From the NCBI GenBank assembly GCA_026027325.1, contig JAMSLZ010000002.1, positions 2,046,001 through 2,110,000 of the forward strand: a DNA stretch of 64,000 nt, written 5' to 3'. Every line of letters begins with the position of its first letter. The stretch's first letter is position 1. The position numbers and the translations under genes are program-made. The notes under the pieces were generated by a model that worked only from the letters and a program-made list of their open reading frames with translations, ran no database searches and was not told the DNA's origin. This DNA comes from Actinomucor elegans (taxonomy: Eukaryota; Mucoromycota; Mucoromycetes; Mucorales; Mucoraceae). Of this stretch, positions 1-11,359 are shown one piece after another.

Positions 1-873
1 CAAGCATCTCTTCAGACTATATTGCAATTACCAATCCGCCACTTGTTTGTTTCTATACCTGACGATCACTGGATTCACCGACATCCGCGTTTTCCCGCTG
101 CAAAGTTTTTTGTTTATGATCAACAAACGTCACGTCTACGACTTCAAGTCGAAACAGAATATGTTGAGAAACCTCAATTGTGTACTAGACTTAAAAAACA
201 GATCCTCAACCTTAGAACTATACAACTGCAACCATACTTATGGCGGTTCATCACTGCAAATGTTCAACCTGAAATGATCAATATTACAGAAGATATCTTA
301 GCCAAACAATTCCAACAATCCTTGTCTTGGCAGCAGTTTGACCCTCGTTCTTTTCGAATGATCAATGATACTGAATGTGTGCCGCCTATTACTACCATTT
401 CTACTAAGGCTCTATCTTGGTTTTGGTCTATACCAATGCTCTTATCAGCACGTTCATTATGGTATCGAGTACTCTGTCAAAAGATCCCCCATTCAGCATT
501 CTTATACAGGATCAAATCCGTGGATAGCCCAATTTGTCGTTTGTGCCATGAACATGAGGATACTAGTCCTCATTTTCTCGTTTCTTGCCCCAAAAAGAAC
601 ATCATCTGGAATACTGTTCTTAACCACCATTTTCCCACTTTTGCTTTCAACATGGACGACATATTACAAATGCTCTCCAGACTACAATCACCTTTCCATC
701 ATCAATCTGCTCTTCATATACCTTTTACAGTCACCATATCCACCACTCTTTTCATTATATGGTCTCATTATTGGCAATATATTATTCACAAAGTACCCTT
801 TCAACCTGACATGGTCATAAAAAAAATCCTTGCACAAATATCAATACTTTTAAGTGAACACAACCTCAATTAG
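1..873 (+). CDS. C-terminal part of LINE ORF2 polyprotein (zinc-binding RVT tail)
   Basis: Partial at the 5' side: the frame is open from base 1, so any start shown near base 22 is artificial. It encodes about 290 residues without stops. A CCHC motif at 535-588 reads CRLCHEHE...H-x4-C, the C-x2-C-x8-H-x4-C spacing of the zf-RVT domain found after the reverse transcriptase of many fungal and plant LINEs. The preceding region (KALSWFWSIPM, SLWYRVL) resembles the helical linker that normally sits before this finger. The intact frame up to the stop means this copy is not visibly decayed in the part we can see. Confidence 0.75.
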   Translation, partial: QASLQTILQLPIRHLFVSIPDDHWIHRHPRFPAAKFFVYDQQTSRLRLQVETEYVEKPQLCTRLKKQILNLRTIQLQPYLWRFITANVQPEMINITEDILAKQFQQSLSWQQFDPRSFRMINDTECVPPITTISTKALSWFWSIPMLLSARSLWYRVLCQKIPHSAFLYRIKSVDSPICRLCHEHEDTSPHFLVSCPKKNIIWNTVLNHHFPTFAFNMDDILQMLSRLQSPFHHQSALHIPFTVTISTTLFIIWSHYWQYIIHKVPFQPDMVIKKILAQISILLSEHNLN

Positions 874-1036
874 TTCTCAAAACCTTTTAACTTTCATATT
901 TCACCTCCCAATCTTCCTTTTCTTCATAATTAATTTTACTCTACTCTACGCGCGTTAAATAATATATCCAAGTTACATCCCTCCGCGATATGTGACTTAA
1001 AGTTATGAATTACCTAATAAATAAATAACAATTTAC

Positions 1037-1064
<28 letters not shown>
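1..1064 (+). mobile_element. 3' end of a LINE (non-LTR) retrotransposon, cut by the window start
   Basis: Seen: an open frame entering from the left edge and stopping at 873, then about 160 bp of AT-rich 3' UTR and an uninterrupted run of 28 A at 1037-1064. A reverse-transcriptase-type C-terminal zinc finger followed by UTR and poly(A) is the layout of a LINE 3' end. The reverse transcriptase itself and the 5' target-site duplication lie outside the window, so the clade and completeness cannot be judged. The long clean A-run suggests a fairly recent insertion (inference). Confidence 0.8.
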
Positions 1065-1067
<3 letters not shown>

Positions 1068-1396
1068 CACCTCCTTTTGTGTTCCCATAATAAAATAACC
1101 AAAAATAGAAAAATGAAACAGCCACTTATATCATCTATCTTATCTATCATGTACAGAAAAAGCCAAAAGAGTCTTTTATAAAGTATCCACAAAGGCCATA
1201 AATCTAGAAGAGTCCATTGGTTTTATAAAAAAGAAGCTTTCTCGACTGACATACGCGTAATTGATTTAGTTGACCTTTCCTTTTAACCCCGGACACACGG
1301 TCATTTTTTCTCGAACGGTACGACTTTGCTCGCCTCAAATTAAATTTTTCCTCTTCTTTCAATACCGCTTTTCTTTTTTCTGGTTTGCATGTAAAA
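1065..1396 (+). promoter_or_regulatory. Upstream region of the Zn2Cys6 gene
   Basis: Gene-free stretch between the LINE poly(A) and the transcription factor start. It has pyrimidine-rich tracts just before the ATG (around 1345-1385), common in fungal core promoters and leaders. No defined factor site is claimed. The LINE insertion lies only about 330 bp upstream of the start codon and may have displaced older promoter sequence. Confidence 0.4.
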
Positions 1397-1950
1397 ATGT
1401 CGGCACCACCCGAAGAAAGTAACCCATTATCTAGACAAAGGGTCAGTAGGGCCTGGTAAATACCATTCCAGAATTTTTATTCCGAGAAATTCAACTTACA
1501 CTAATACTGAATAGTGATTTATGTAGACGCAAAAAAGTGAAATGCGATGGTGCAACACCTGTTTGTACCAACTGCAAAAGTGTTGGCCTCGAATGTACAT
1601 TTAAAGACATGACAAAGAAGGTATTTTCTTCAGCTATTCAGTGTACGCCCTTTATCTCACCATTTATAATAGCGTGGACCTCCCAAAGGTTATATAGAAG
1701 CCATCGAAAACCGACTGTACAAGCTCGAAAATTTTTTAGCTGATTTAGCCAAAGGTGGAGATATACAATCCAAGCAATTACTATCAGAGCTCAATTCACC
1801 TTTGGAAACACCTACTGGAGAACAGATTCGAGTTCGACCTGTTCGACGAGCACCAAAATCCGAAAGAAACAAGGTATTCTTTTGGCAACAAGATCAAGCA
1901 GGCAAACGTAAAAGAGAGAGCTTAACAGAAGGCCATCATTCAACGATTTC

Positions 1951-1981
<31 letters not shown>

Positions 1982-4420
1982 GACAAGAAACCAGATCAGA
2001 CACCAAGAGAAGAGTCAGTGGATGGAGGCGTGGGCCAATTGACTATGGATGAAAACGGTCAGGTACGTTACTTGGGCAAGTCCTCTGGTTACTATCTTTT
2101 GCAGAACAGTAGAACCTATCAAAATGGTGCTTTTCATTTTGCAAATTATGGCAATCGACCACGTAACCATAAACATGATAACCAATCCACTGATGTGAAT
2201 CCATTGGAGCTACCGCCTAAAGATTTATCAGAACATTTGCTTCGATTGTATTTCAAGCATTTTTATCCTTTTTTACCATTATTTTATAAGCGTCAGTTAT
2301 TCTCGACAGTAGATAATCCAACTGTTGATCCAGTGGCACCTTTATTATTGAATGCTATCTACGCAGTGGCCTCACGTATCTCACCTGATGTACGCGTTAG
2401 ATCTGATCCCAATTCACCTGATACAGCCGGAGATCTCTTTTTTGATCGAGCAGAAAAATTGCTGGATGAATCATATGATACGCCTCGGATATCTACTGTA
2501 CAGGCTCTCTTGCTGTTAGCAAGTCATCAACATGGCGCTATGAAATCTGCTAGAGCATGGTTATACAGTGGCATGGTAAATAGCTAATATATATATATAT
2601 ATTATAATGCACTCACTCAATTGGGCTAGGCTTTTCGAATGGCTCAAGATCTAGGTCTCCATAGAAATTGTGATCATTGGAATATCCCTCCAGAAGAAGG
2701 TGAACGTCGAAAACGTGTATTTTGGTGCTGTTATATAGTGGATAGATTAGCAAGTGCCATGTACGGTCGCGCTTCTACTTTTGAAGAACGAGATTGCGAT
2801 GTACCTTTTCCTTCTATTGATGATGATAACCCTTATTATGATGATGGGCCTAATGCGACACCAACTTCTTCACCTCCAGTACGGCTTTTACAAACATTTA
2901 TCAATTTGATCAAGATATGTGATATATTGGGTCATGTGCTGAAGAACATATACTATGTACGTTCGTTACAATACACAGGTACTCGGCCAGCAGATACTGT
3001 ATTAACTACTTGGAACAAGAAATTACATCAGTGGTACGATCAACTACCAGATTGCCTACAGGTCAGTAGTAAAAAAGATGGCAAACTACCGTCTACTGCA
3101 GTGTGTCAACTACATATGATCTACCATACGACTGTTATCTTGCTGCATCGGCCTTTTATTCCTGGACCTAATCAAAGCCTTATACCTTCTCTTTTACCTT
3201 GTGCTTCCATTTGTTCTGCTGCAGCGGATGCAGTTTTGTCCATTACCAACTCTATGCTATCCGAGAACAAATTACGGTTTGTCATGAACTATTCAGTGTA
3301 CTATATCTTTACCTCTGCTCTTATATTCACGAAAACAGCGTGTATTAACAAGGCTGAAGCACCACCAACAGCAGATTACAACAAATCATTAGAAGCCAAA
3401 GTCAAAGTAACAAAATGTATGCAAGCACTAGATGAAATCGAAGCTACTTGGACTACAGCTAGTAAAAACTGCCAAATCCTAGCTGAGCTGTCTGGTTTTA
3501 GAGATATGGACATTCAAGCGAATCAATGGCACCAACCAATACATCAACCTATTGAAAAAACATCGTCCAGTACTTATCTCTCTCCACAGCCTTCACGTAA
3601 TCCGTCTCCGCAATTACAGCCTAATGATGGTCATCGAGTCAATAGTAGCAATCTACGTTTCCCTATACGTCGTGTTGATTCAGAATCCAACCAGCAAGAA
3701 AATGATAATACAAACAGGACACTATACACACCTAATTCTACTTCAAATATGGATTTTGCTATGGCCAATCCCTTCCAAAACGACACTCAGATAAATAATA
3801 CTGCTACTGCCATGGATCCATTTGCCGCGCCTGGTATCATTCCTGTACCTTCACCGAGACAATATGACCCTCTAGGTACTGCATTTTGGGGTGTGCCTTC
3901 TTCACTGGATGCCAATGAATGGAACAATTTCATGAATAGCAATAGCAATCATCTATCGCCAACACCACAGCCTCAACAGCAGCAAGGTACTTCATCGTTT
4001 TCGCATTCCTTACATGATCGACTATATGAATCCCCAAACACACATGGAGAAATATATCATCATCTTCACCACCAACAGGATAAAAAGCTAATTCATACAG
4101 ACCAAAATGTCGATATACTTTCGGGTGTTTCAATGCCTATGGAACAACAACCATCCACAACATCTTCTTCCCCTTCTAATGCTACATTGATGAGCTATTT
4201 ACCTCAGTTACATCAACAGCGCTCGTCGTTTAATCAACATACCACTACAACTAGTAATTCTATAGCAAATACCTCTACCGTCCATAATAATAATGATAAT
4301 AGTATACCAACTTCAATACCGATGAATGGCAGGCCATCATCATCCACTAATAGTGGTGCACTTCCACCAAGAGGTACTCATGGAGGCAGTGGTGATCTAG
4401 CCAATGCTTATTATTGGTAG
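1397..4420 (+). CDS. Zn2Cys6 binuclear cluster transcription factor with fungal-specific middle domain
   Basis: Four exons: 1397-1455, 1515-1620, 1673-2575, 2630-4420; 952 residues. Intron 1 splits the codon of the first cluster cysteine, so exon 1 alone hides the motif; once joined it reads RACDLCRRKKVKCDG with Cys20, 23, 30, 37, 40 and 47 in perfect Zn2Cys6 spacing. A linker and short coiled coil (GYIEAIENRLYKLENFL) follow, then an Asp run coded by GAT repeats (1951-1982). The fungal_trans domain starts near residue 240 (LRLYFKHFYPFLPLFYKRQ); exon 3/4 joins as YSGM-AFRMAQDLGLH, its classic helix. From about residue 650 the tail is Gln/Asn/Ser/Pro-rich, typical of an activation region. It should act in the nucleus as a DNA-binding regulator; the target pathway cannot be told. 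Its end is 45 bp from the convergent Rgd1-like gene. Confidence 0.92.
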
Positions 4421-4464
4421 TTGTAGTTTATTATTTAAATAAAGTAGGGAGGGTATTGAAAGTG

Positions 4465-6526
4465 TTATTCTTCTTCAAAGATCTCAGCATAGTTTTCCAA
4501 GATGGTTTGAACTACCTTGGCTTGAAGTTGGGATTCGGCTATTCTTTGATTATCATGGATTGACATTTGAGATTGTGAGCCTGATTCATTACTCATCAGC
4601 GTCAGACCAAAAATGGTAGCTAAATTGGCAGCACCCATCTTATTGAATCGTTGATACGATTGCACTCTAAAGATTGCGTTAAATTTACTGAATAACACTT
4701 CAAAGGTCATATACTTTACTTGTGAAGATGACACATGAGATACTTTAAAGTAGCGTAATGGGCATCTGATAGTTCGTTAATCACTGTATGTAAGCCAATC
4801 ACTCTGTTTCTATCATCAGGTAGCTCTACAATAAAATATTTAGCTGCTATTTTTTTTTTCTTTTACTTTTTGCTCAGACGTATACTTTACTTGCTGCTTC
4901 CAGGAACTGATGATAGGATGCGGATGGAAATAGAGGATCAGGCAGTTCTCTGAACCAAAGCTTGAGCACGCTAGTTATATTATTAATATCAGACAAGTCT
5001 TCTTCAGATATAGGATTAGGATCACCACTTTCAAATTTAGATTTGATCTTTTGAATCCTACTACTTGTGCCAGATATACGATAGATGCCTACTGAACTCA
5101 ATGCATACTGTTCTACTACAGTAGCGCATCGTTTCAAAATATCAGGTACCATATCCTCTGACGTTTCAGCTTGCTGTTCTAAAGGTACACCAAACACTCT
5201 ATTGTTATTAGCGCAATTGGTATTGGAAAGTACCTATTTCACAGTTTGAGCTTTATGGTCTATACATGTATTTTGTTGTTACGCACCATATTACTGTCTT
5301 GTTGTATCATGTCATTCTTTTGGATTCTCCCGCTTCTTTCTGTGCAGAGTCTAACAAATTCCACCCAGTCAGCGTCTTTGTCGATCTTGGTAATAAGTCC
5401 TCTCAATCCAGTTCCTATCATAACAGGTTGAGGAAACAGTCCACGCGTTTTTTTTTTTTTTTTTTTTTTTGTATTTGTATTTGTATTTCAGGTTACCTTG
5501 ATCATTATCCAGAGCTAAACCATCTTCTGTCAATGCCTGTTCAAATGTGTATGCATAGCTAGCCAACTGGTATCGAAGTGCCACAGCGCATTCATCATCT
5601 ACTGCTTTCAGTTCCTACATCAACGCGTGAATAACACCGCAGAGGCGTTTTCTGTTTAACTTACCTTGAGTACTTTGGGAAGATGAGATTCATAGTATTC
5701 GGCATGAGTTTGTATCGTTTTCTTTTGTTGTAGTTTGTATTGTGCATCAGCAGCATCCATCTTGTTTCTACAGTCACTTTCTGTTCTATCAAGCTGAGCT
5801 GGAGTTCTACCTGACCAAAACGTCTTCTTGGCTGTTTGCGTTGGTTCTTGGTTTCTTTGAGCTACAGCTCTGCCCCATTCTTCGTTTGTATTTTCAAATT
5901 TTTGTTTACTCTGTCCAAAAAAGAAATTTTCATTTTGAGGAAATGCTCTTTGCAAGTTGATCATAGAGACACATACCTTTTCTAATTGTAAATCCGCATC
6001 AGAGACTAGCTTTTCATAATGCATGCCAGCATCTTTAATCTATATCACGATTAATAAAGGCCATAGACCTTCTTTTAGTCAACATACCTTTTTCCTTTCT
6101 TTTTCAACACTTCTGCCTACGGATAATAAATCCTCTGCAGCATCGGATATACAGTTGGCAAATTTGATTCTTTGGTTACCAATGTTTTCATGTACCTTTA
6201 ACATGGAGATCCAAACATGGCCAAAAGTGCTACATAGAGCACGCGGAAAATATTAATACGTGTCAAAAGTGTTTCTGTATAGTTTACTTGCCCAGACTTG
6301 GGGTGTGCCTTGTCAAATGCTTCAGCCGTTGCTTGAGCTACTTTAACCATATCTCGACCATAACTCTCTTCCAAGAATGCTCTTTTCTTGAAAAAAGTAG
6401 ATATATCCTATCTCACATAGTTGATATCAAGCAAATTCCCCAGATATATATATATGTATATATATTTACCTTGGTCATTTGCGAATCCCCCTTGACTTTT
6501 TCCAATAACGCATGTAAACCGCCCTA

Positions 6527-6563
<37 letters not shown>

Positions 6564-6689
6564 GATCAGCGCTTCTGTCTCTGATGCATCAAATATCTAA
6601 AATACCTCGAGCTCGGCCATTTGCGTAATAAGATCATTGGGTTGAAAGGTTCTCTCAGAGAACAGAGTTGAATTATCGACAGTCATCAT
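4465..6689 (-). CDS. RGD1: Rgd1-like F-BAR and RhoGAP protein
   Basis: Eleven exons (high to low): 6689-6606, 6523-6470, 6407-6292, 6229-6088, 6039-5977, 5910-5665, 5614-5497, 5414-5287, 5233-4891, 4825-4720, 4666-4465; 533 residues, all phases agree. Residues 1 to about 230 form an F-BAR (FCH) domain: an early STFFKKRAFLEESYGRDM segment, GHVWISMLKVHENIG, then SKQKFENTNEEWGRA. A RhoGAP domain runs from about 330 to 490: arginine finger Arg369 in GIYRISG, SVLKLWFRELPDPLFP, and the NKMGAANLATIFG helix are intact. In yeast, Rgd1 binds phosphoinositide membranes and stimulates Rho3/Rho4 GTP hydrolysis during polar growth; the same role is inferred here. There is no DEP domain, so Rgd2 fits less well. 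Intron 3 needs a GC-AG junction (6230-6291). Intron 1 has a T run of about 35 before its acceptor. Confidence 0.9.
6230..6291 (-). other. GC-AG intron in the Rgd1-like gene
   Basis: The sense strand reads TCTGG|GCAAGT...TGTAG|CACTTTTGG. Joining here gives SGTFGHVWISML in frame. The nearby GT donor (GGGCAA|GTAAAC) gives a frameshift and an early stop with the only available acceptor. GCAAGT is the usual consensus for rare GC donors, so this is a real GC-AG intron rather than an error. Confidence 0.8.
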
Positions 6690-6861
6690 CCTTTAGATAT
6701 AAGAAAAGAAAAAGAGAAAGAGCTAGACAATTAAAATAAAAACTTCCGTAAATAGGGGCAGGTTTTGTATACTTATTGCCTTATTAAGGCTGGGAAATGC
6801 TCTAGCGAAAACAATCTGCGTTGTGTGTGGTTAATGTACCCGCTTTATTCGTTATAATGAT

Positions 6862-8810
6862 TTAATAGTTCTGTCTAATCAAAAAGTACTTGGATGCTTT
6901 CACTGGATGTCCAGATCGGCTTACAATCTCTGGTTCTTCTGTCTTTAAGGGCCAGTGTTTAATCCAGCTTTCATGCTTTTCTTGATCATACATCATCTGT
7001 CTCTTTGTCTCAACAGATAGTTTGAATTCTACTTTTTTGTTATGGCTGCGTCTTGAGGGCATTTGATACAATTCCTCCTTGAGATCTTCAATCTCATCCA
7101 GTTCGTTGCATTCTTCTTGCTCGCCAAAGGCAGAGACCCATTTTTGGGACTCGGCATTAAAAATCATATTGTTGCCTACAACAGCTGCGTACTTGCTAGG
7201 CTTCTGTTGTTTCTGAGTCATGAGCATGAGTCGAGAACGACGAGCAGGTTTCTCTTGAAAATCAACTAAACTGGTTTCATTACCTTTCCAAGAGTGTGTA
7301 ACCTCATCGTATTTCATGTTATTGTACTCTAGATTGTGTATTAGGCTTACGGGAAATATGATTGCTATGAGTCAGGTTACCTTTCTTCAAGCTTTGTTCA
7401 CTGGGTTGAATCAGTTTTACTTTGCTTTTGCTTGGGTCAGCAGTGGACTAGTATCGAAAACATGAATACAATATACTCCATAATGCTAATCTAACTCACC
7501 TGCATGTTCCTTCGCCATGGACGCATTGGATCAGCTTTATTCTCGCCTTTAGGATAGAAAATGCGTTTGGGCCGCAAATCTACTAGATTATCAATACTAT
7601 CTAGACGCGAGCAATAGTATCCCGTCGCGACCTTTGTCTTGGGTCGTGCAATTAGAGTATATCCACTGGCGCTCTTTTTCTCAGCTGGAAGATTCATAGG
7701 TTTAGATAATGAAGACATATTCTTTGTTTTAGGCCTTCCAGAATTAATAGTAGTAGTAGTGCGTTTGGCTGCAATTTCTGCTTCTCGATGGATGGAAGCT
7801 TGCGTACCAGCCAAGAACCGACGCGGGGACTTTTTGGTTGCAGAAGTTGAAGCATTAGGGACCAATTGTTCGGCAGCTGTCTTTTTATATTGACTCAAAG
7901 GTGTAGGTCGAGCTAATCGACTAACAAAAGTAGCGGTAGGGATGGCTTTACCCTTTGAAAGTGGAGCTGCTCGCTGTGTAGACATTTTGAATGCAGGGGT
8001 ATTAATAGTAAACGCTTTATCTTCTTTGATATTAAGGCCATCAAAGAAATCGTCATCGTCGCATTCTCTTGGAATATGAGCTAAGGCTTTTGATCTATGA
8101 CAAGAGCCTGCGGTTGGAATTTTAGTGGTGGTTGCTACTGATATTGATGGTTTTGCATTGATAGGAGCCTGTCTCTTTTTTGTATCAAGTCGCTTGGGTA
8201 AAAGTGCCATATTGTCAGGAAAGTCGATTCCTGTCATATCATCATCCTCTTGCTCTGGTTCGTAGCCAAACAGAGGTGGCCGTGAGCAGCTTTCTTCTTG
8301 AATGACAGAAGGCCCAATATCAATATCAAAGGCATCATCAAATGAACAAGAAGCACTATGTCGATCATTCAAGCTTCTTTTGACATGGTTAAGCGAAATA
8401 CCTTTGGAAGGCATGTCAATATCATCGTTCCAGTCATCGTTGTCTTGGACTTGTCGGTAGCGGGCAGGCAAACCAAGTCGTTTTACTACTCCAGGTAGGT
8501 CTTGCTGATTTATCTGAGGGATGGTTGTTTCTACGACAGGCGGGTCATCGTACATAAAATCATCTAGGTTGTTTAGAGATGCATCTAGTTCAGAATATCG
8601 ACTAGAAACGATGCTGCTACTGGCGATACTCGAGTTTGTATCATCGTCATCAAAGTAGATACTTTGTGTTGGGTATTGGTAGCGTTCACAAGCCAACACA
8701 AGCTCTTTATCAGGTTCGAAACTAAAAACACCTTTTCTTTGAAAGATATTATGAGTAGAATCAGAGCCTAAATTGATATCCAACTCCCAATCATCTTCTT
8801 GAATAGGCAT
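6862..8810 (-). CDS. byr4: Byr4/Bfa1-type subunit of the two-component GAP for the septation GTPase
   Basis: Three exons: 8810-7500, 7447-7381, 7328-6862; 614 residues. The conserved C-terminus carries YDEVTHSWKGNETSLVDF, then a basic RRSRLML, then YAAVVGNNMIFNAESQKWVS, the paired 'W-x-GNE' and 'NM-F...W' boxes of the Byr4/Bfa1 family. The N-terminus has the acidic-Trp boxes DDWELDINLG and DDWNDDIDMP seen in this family, separated by disordered Ser/Lys-rich sequence. In fission yeast Byr4 with Cdc16 is the GAP for Spg1; in budding yeast Bfa1-Bub2 acts on Tem1 at spindle pole bodies. I chose the start at 8810 (MPIQEDDWEL); 39 further in-frame codons upstream encode only a hydrophobic, pyrimidine-tract-derived stretch. 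It is head-to-tail with the Rgd1-like gene, 172 bp apart. Confidence 0.85.
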
Positions 8811-9210
8811 GATTAAAGGGAGAGAGTTTGAATGAAAGTATGTATAGTAAAAAAAAAATAGCAAGAAAGAGAAAGAGATGAAAGAAAGAAAGATTAATAT
8901 CAATATACAATGAAACAATCGACCCAAAACAATATAATAACTATCCAGTTACTCTTTGATAATCAAATATATATTTGTTGTGCTTTGCTGCTGTTGTGAT
9001 CTCTAGAAACTATCAGAAAGGAAGCGCGTTTCTATTATCGATTTTCTTTGTCTGACAGGATTCCATGATGCAATGAGTCGTTTTCTACTCTATCCTTTGA
9101 TCCAATCATATAAAACCTCGGGAACGCGTTATTTTGAGTAATCTACACATAAATGATAATCCTTCTTTTATTAAAGCTTTTCTTTTGATATATTTATTCA
9201 GGAAGTCTCT
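8811..9210 (-). promoter_or_regulatory. byr4 leader/promoter region and 3' flank of the subunit e gene
   Basis: About 400 bp between byr4 and the ATP synthase subunit e gene, both on the minus strand. Near 8830-8900 the minus strand is a CT-rich tract directly before the byr4 ATG. A mixed AT stretch follows to 9210. No ORF or RNA gene is seen. Confidence 0.35.
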
Positions 9211-9680
9211 TTAGTTGCTTTCCTTTTCAATATGTTCAATATACTTTTCCAAGTCGAAATCAGGGCTTTCAACATCGACTAGTCAAAACTTGTTAATACA
9301 CACACTCACAGTAGCTCAACTCTTTAAACTTACATGTAACAGTTGTTGCAGGAGCTTCAACGACACCAGATTGCTTCTTGGCATATGCGAGTCTAGCTTG
9401 TTCGATCAAGAGTTCCTTACGATGATACTCAGACTCGATCTTCTTTTGTTCAGCTTGCTTTTGCAAAGAGATGTTGTGAGTATAACCATAAAAGAGACCA
9501 AAGGCTAAAGCGGACCAACGTCCAACCTAGATCAAATGAAAATAAAAACAAAAAAAAAATGTCAATTATCGAGAACTTTTCCCCACATTTCAACGACAGA
9601 GCTAATCCAAATCATGATTTTCTCGTTGAATCGTGGCATTATTGAACAAGACGTACATTTGCAACAGCACTGTTAACCAT
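9211..9680 (-). CDS. TIM11: Mitochondrial ATP synthase subunit e
   Basis: Three exons: 9680-9657, 9526-9334, 9278-9211; 94 residues, no single exon being long enough to stand out as an ORF. The protein starts MVNSAVANVGRWSALAFG; residues Gly18-LFY-Gly22 form the GxxxG motif that drives dimerisation of F1Fo-ATP synthase through subunits e and g at cristae rims. A charged coiled-coil segment follows (QKQAEQKKIESEYHRKELL), then an acidic C-terminus. Length and layout fit the fungal Atp21/Tim11 family (about 90-100 residues, one N-terminal membrane helix in the inner mitochondrial membrane). Exon 1 codes only eight residues, but donor (GTACGT), acceptor and phase fit. Confidence 0.88.
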
Positions 9681-11359
9681 AATATACTGAGTGTCAAAAA
9701 AAAAGAAGAGAGAGAGAGAGGGGTTGCTACTGAAAGGAAAAAGACCTGTACTGCTGGGATAAGCCCAACCCTGAAGAGTTTTCAAGGGCCGAATCTCTCG
9801 AAGAAAAGATCGCAGAAAGCTTCATTCTACGTCATCATCCCGAAGCAAGCCTAGCAGGTATACCTTACAACTTTAAGTGCTCTAACTATAAATTAGAAGG
9901 TTATAGATGGCGTGCCCAAGGCATAGTTTCTAAGCTAAAAATGTTTACTATATATTAAAGCACACATGCATATTTTACTACATTATATTGTATATCAAAA
10001 AGCGAACATAATCAACAAATCAAAATATCCAACACTAACAGGATGCAATGTAAAAAGCACCCAGTTTTTTAAAGGATAATACATAATAATTTTTGTGTTG
10101 TCTGATGTACAATGTCATTTTGTATATATCTTTTTAATAGAATTCATGCGTATCTATGCTTTTTTTATTATTTTATAATCAGGCTGAAGTATTTCAGGTA
10201 CAAACTGTGTGCACCACAGATAGCCAATTAGGTATAGCAAATACTTTGCTCCTCTTCCAATGCTTATTCTTTCGAAAAGAAACAAAATGAACCTGAAGAA
10301 TCTGTTACCAACTCGATTACTTTCTTTTATTCTATTATCACTGTAGTATAATTAGATTGACTAGTTTCTTAAATTCTAATGTTACTGAAACTGATATTTC
10401 CTTCTTTAGTTCGTATATAAAATATAAAAAGACCATAAATCTACACTAGAAGGTAAAAGAACAAAATTTTATTATATATTAAGCCCCTAAAGTCCCATTT
10501 AATTCTTCAAAACAGTAACACAAAAACATAGATATCATCGCTACTATGCTTTCTGCATTTTTTTTTTTTTTTTTTTTTTTTTTTGCTCAGAATGAAACCC
10601 TCCAATTTTGATTAATTTTTTTTAATAGCAATCAGTTGTCGATATACACAATGTAGCTTAATAATGCTCATACAGAATTAAACTCGTCATTGGATAATGT
10701 AAATGCCTTTAAATATACGCTCAATTCATGAAGAATTCTTAGACAAAAGGCTGAACATTGAAGTGGTTAGCAATCACTCGAATCTTTATATATGCCCTAA
10801 ATATAATAAAAATACTTTTGTGTACTCTTCTATATGCGCAAACTACTTTCAATATAAATTATGATGCAAAGATTCTGTCTTTACGCTTCACAAATAAAGA
10901 ATACCATACAATTTTTTTCCCAAAGCCGAGCGACTTCAACATTGTATTTCTCGACTGATTTCGTTTTAATGTTACATCTAATAATTAATACATGTTCATC
11001 TGATGATTAGTCTATCTACCCTTAGAATGAGCTCTCGAATCTATTATAATTGTTCTGCTATAATTTGATTGAAATATTGGGCCTTCCGATTATTGACTGT
11101 ATTATATGTATACCATTCGTATGACCTAGATTTAATAATCTATAGATGTCTAGGCCGATCTCAGACAAATGGTACATACGATTAGTGTTTCATGATCTAG
11201 ATGAATAACATCTGTAGTGCTTTTATTTAAGCGTAGGTTTTGGAAAGCAGAGATCTTTATTTTAGTTACGTTACTAATAATGTCATCAATCTGGAATACT
11301 CCATTAGAATTGCTAAAGGTGCAATATGTTTATTTTATTTTTTTTTAGAATGCAATTAA
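9681..11359. other. Gene-free AT-rich region
   Basis: About 1.7 kb between subunit e and the chitin synthase stop. The right part should hold the chitin synthase 3' UTR. There is a T run of about 26 at 10559-10584. Weak matches to the dispersed intergenic repeat occur near 11000-11040 (TTAGAATGAGCTC) and 11155-11200 (CCGATCTCAGACAAATG). Short ORFs here lack any protein-like composition or splice context. No RNA gene is recognised. Confidence 0.5.

Noticed and set aside
8811..8927. N-terminal hydrophobic extension of Byr4
   Set aside because: The 39 extra in-frame codons come from a CT/TA-rich leader tract and give implausible hydrophobic sequence; MPIQEDDWEL is a typical Byr4 start.
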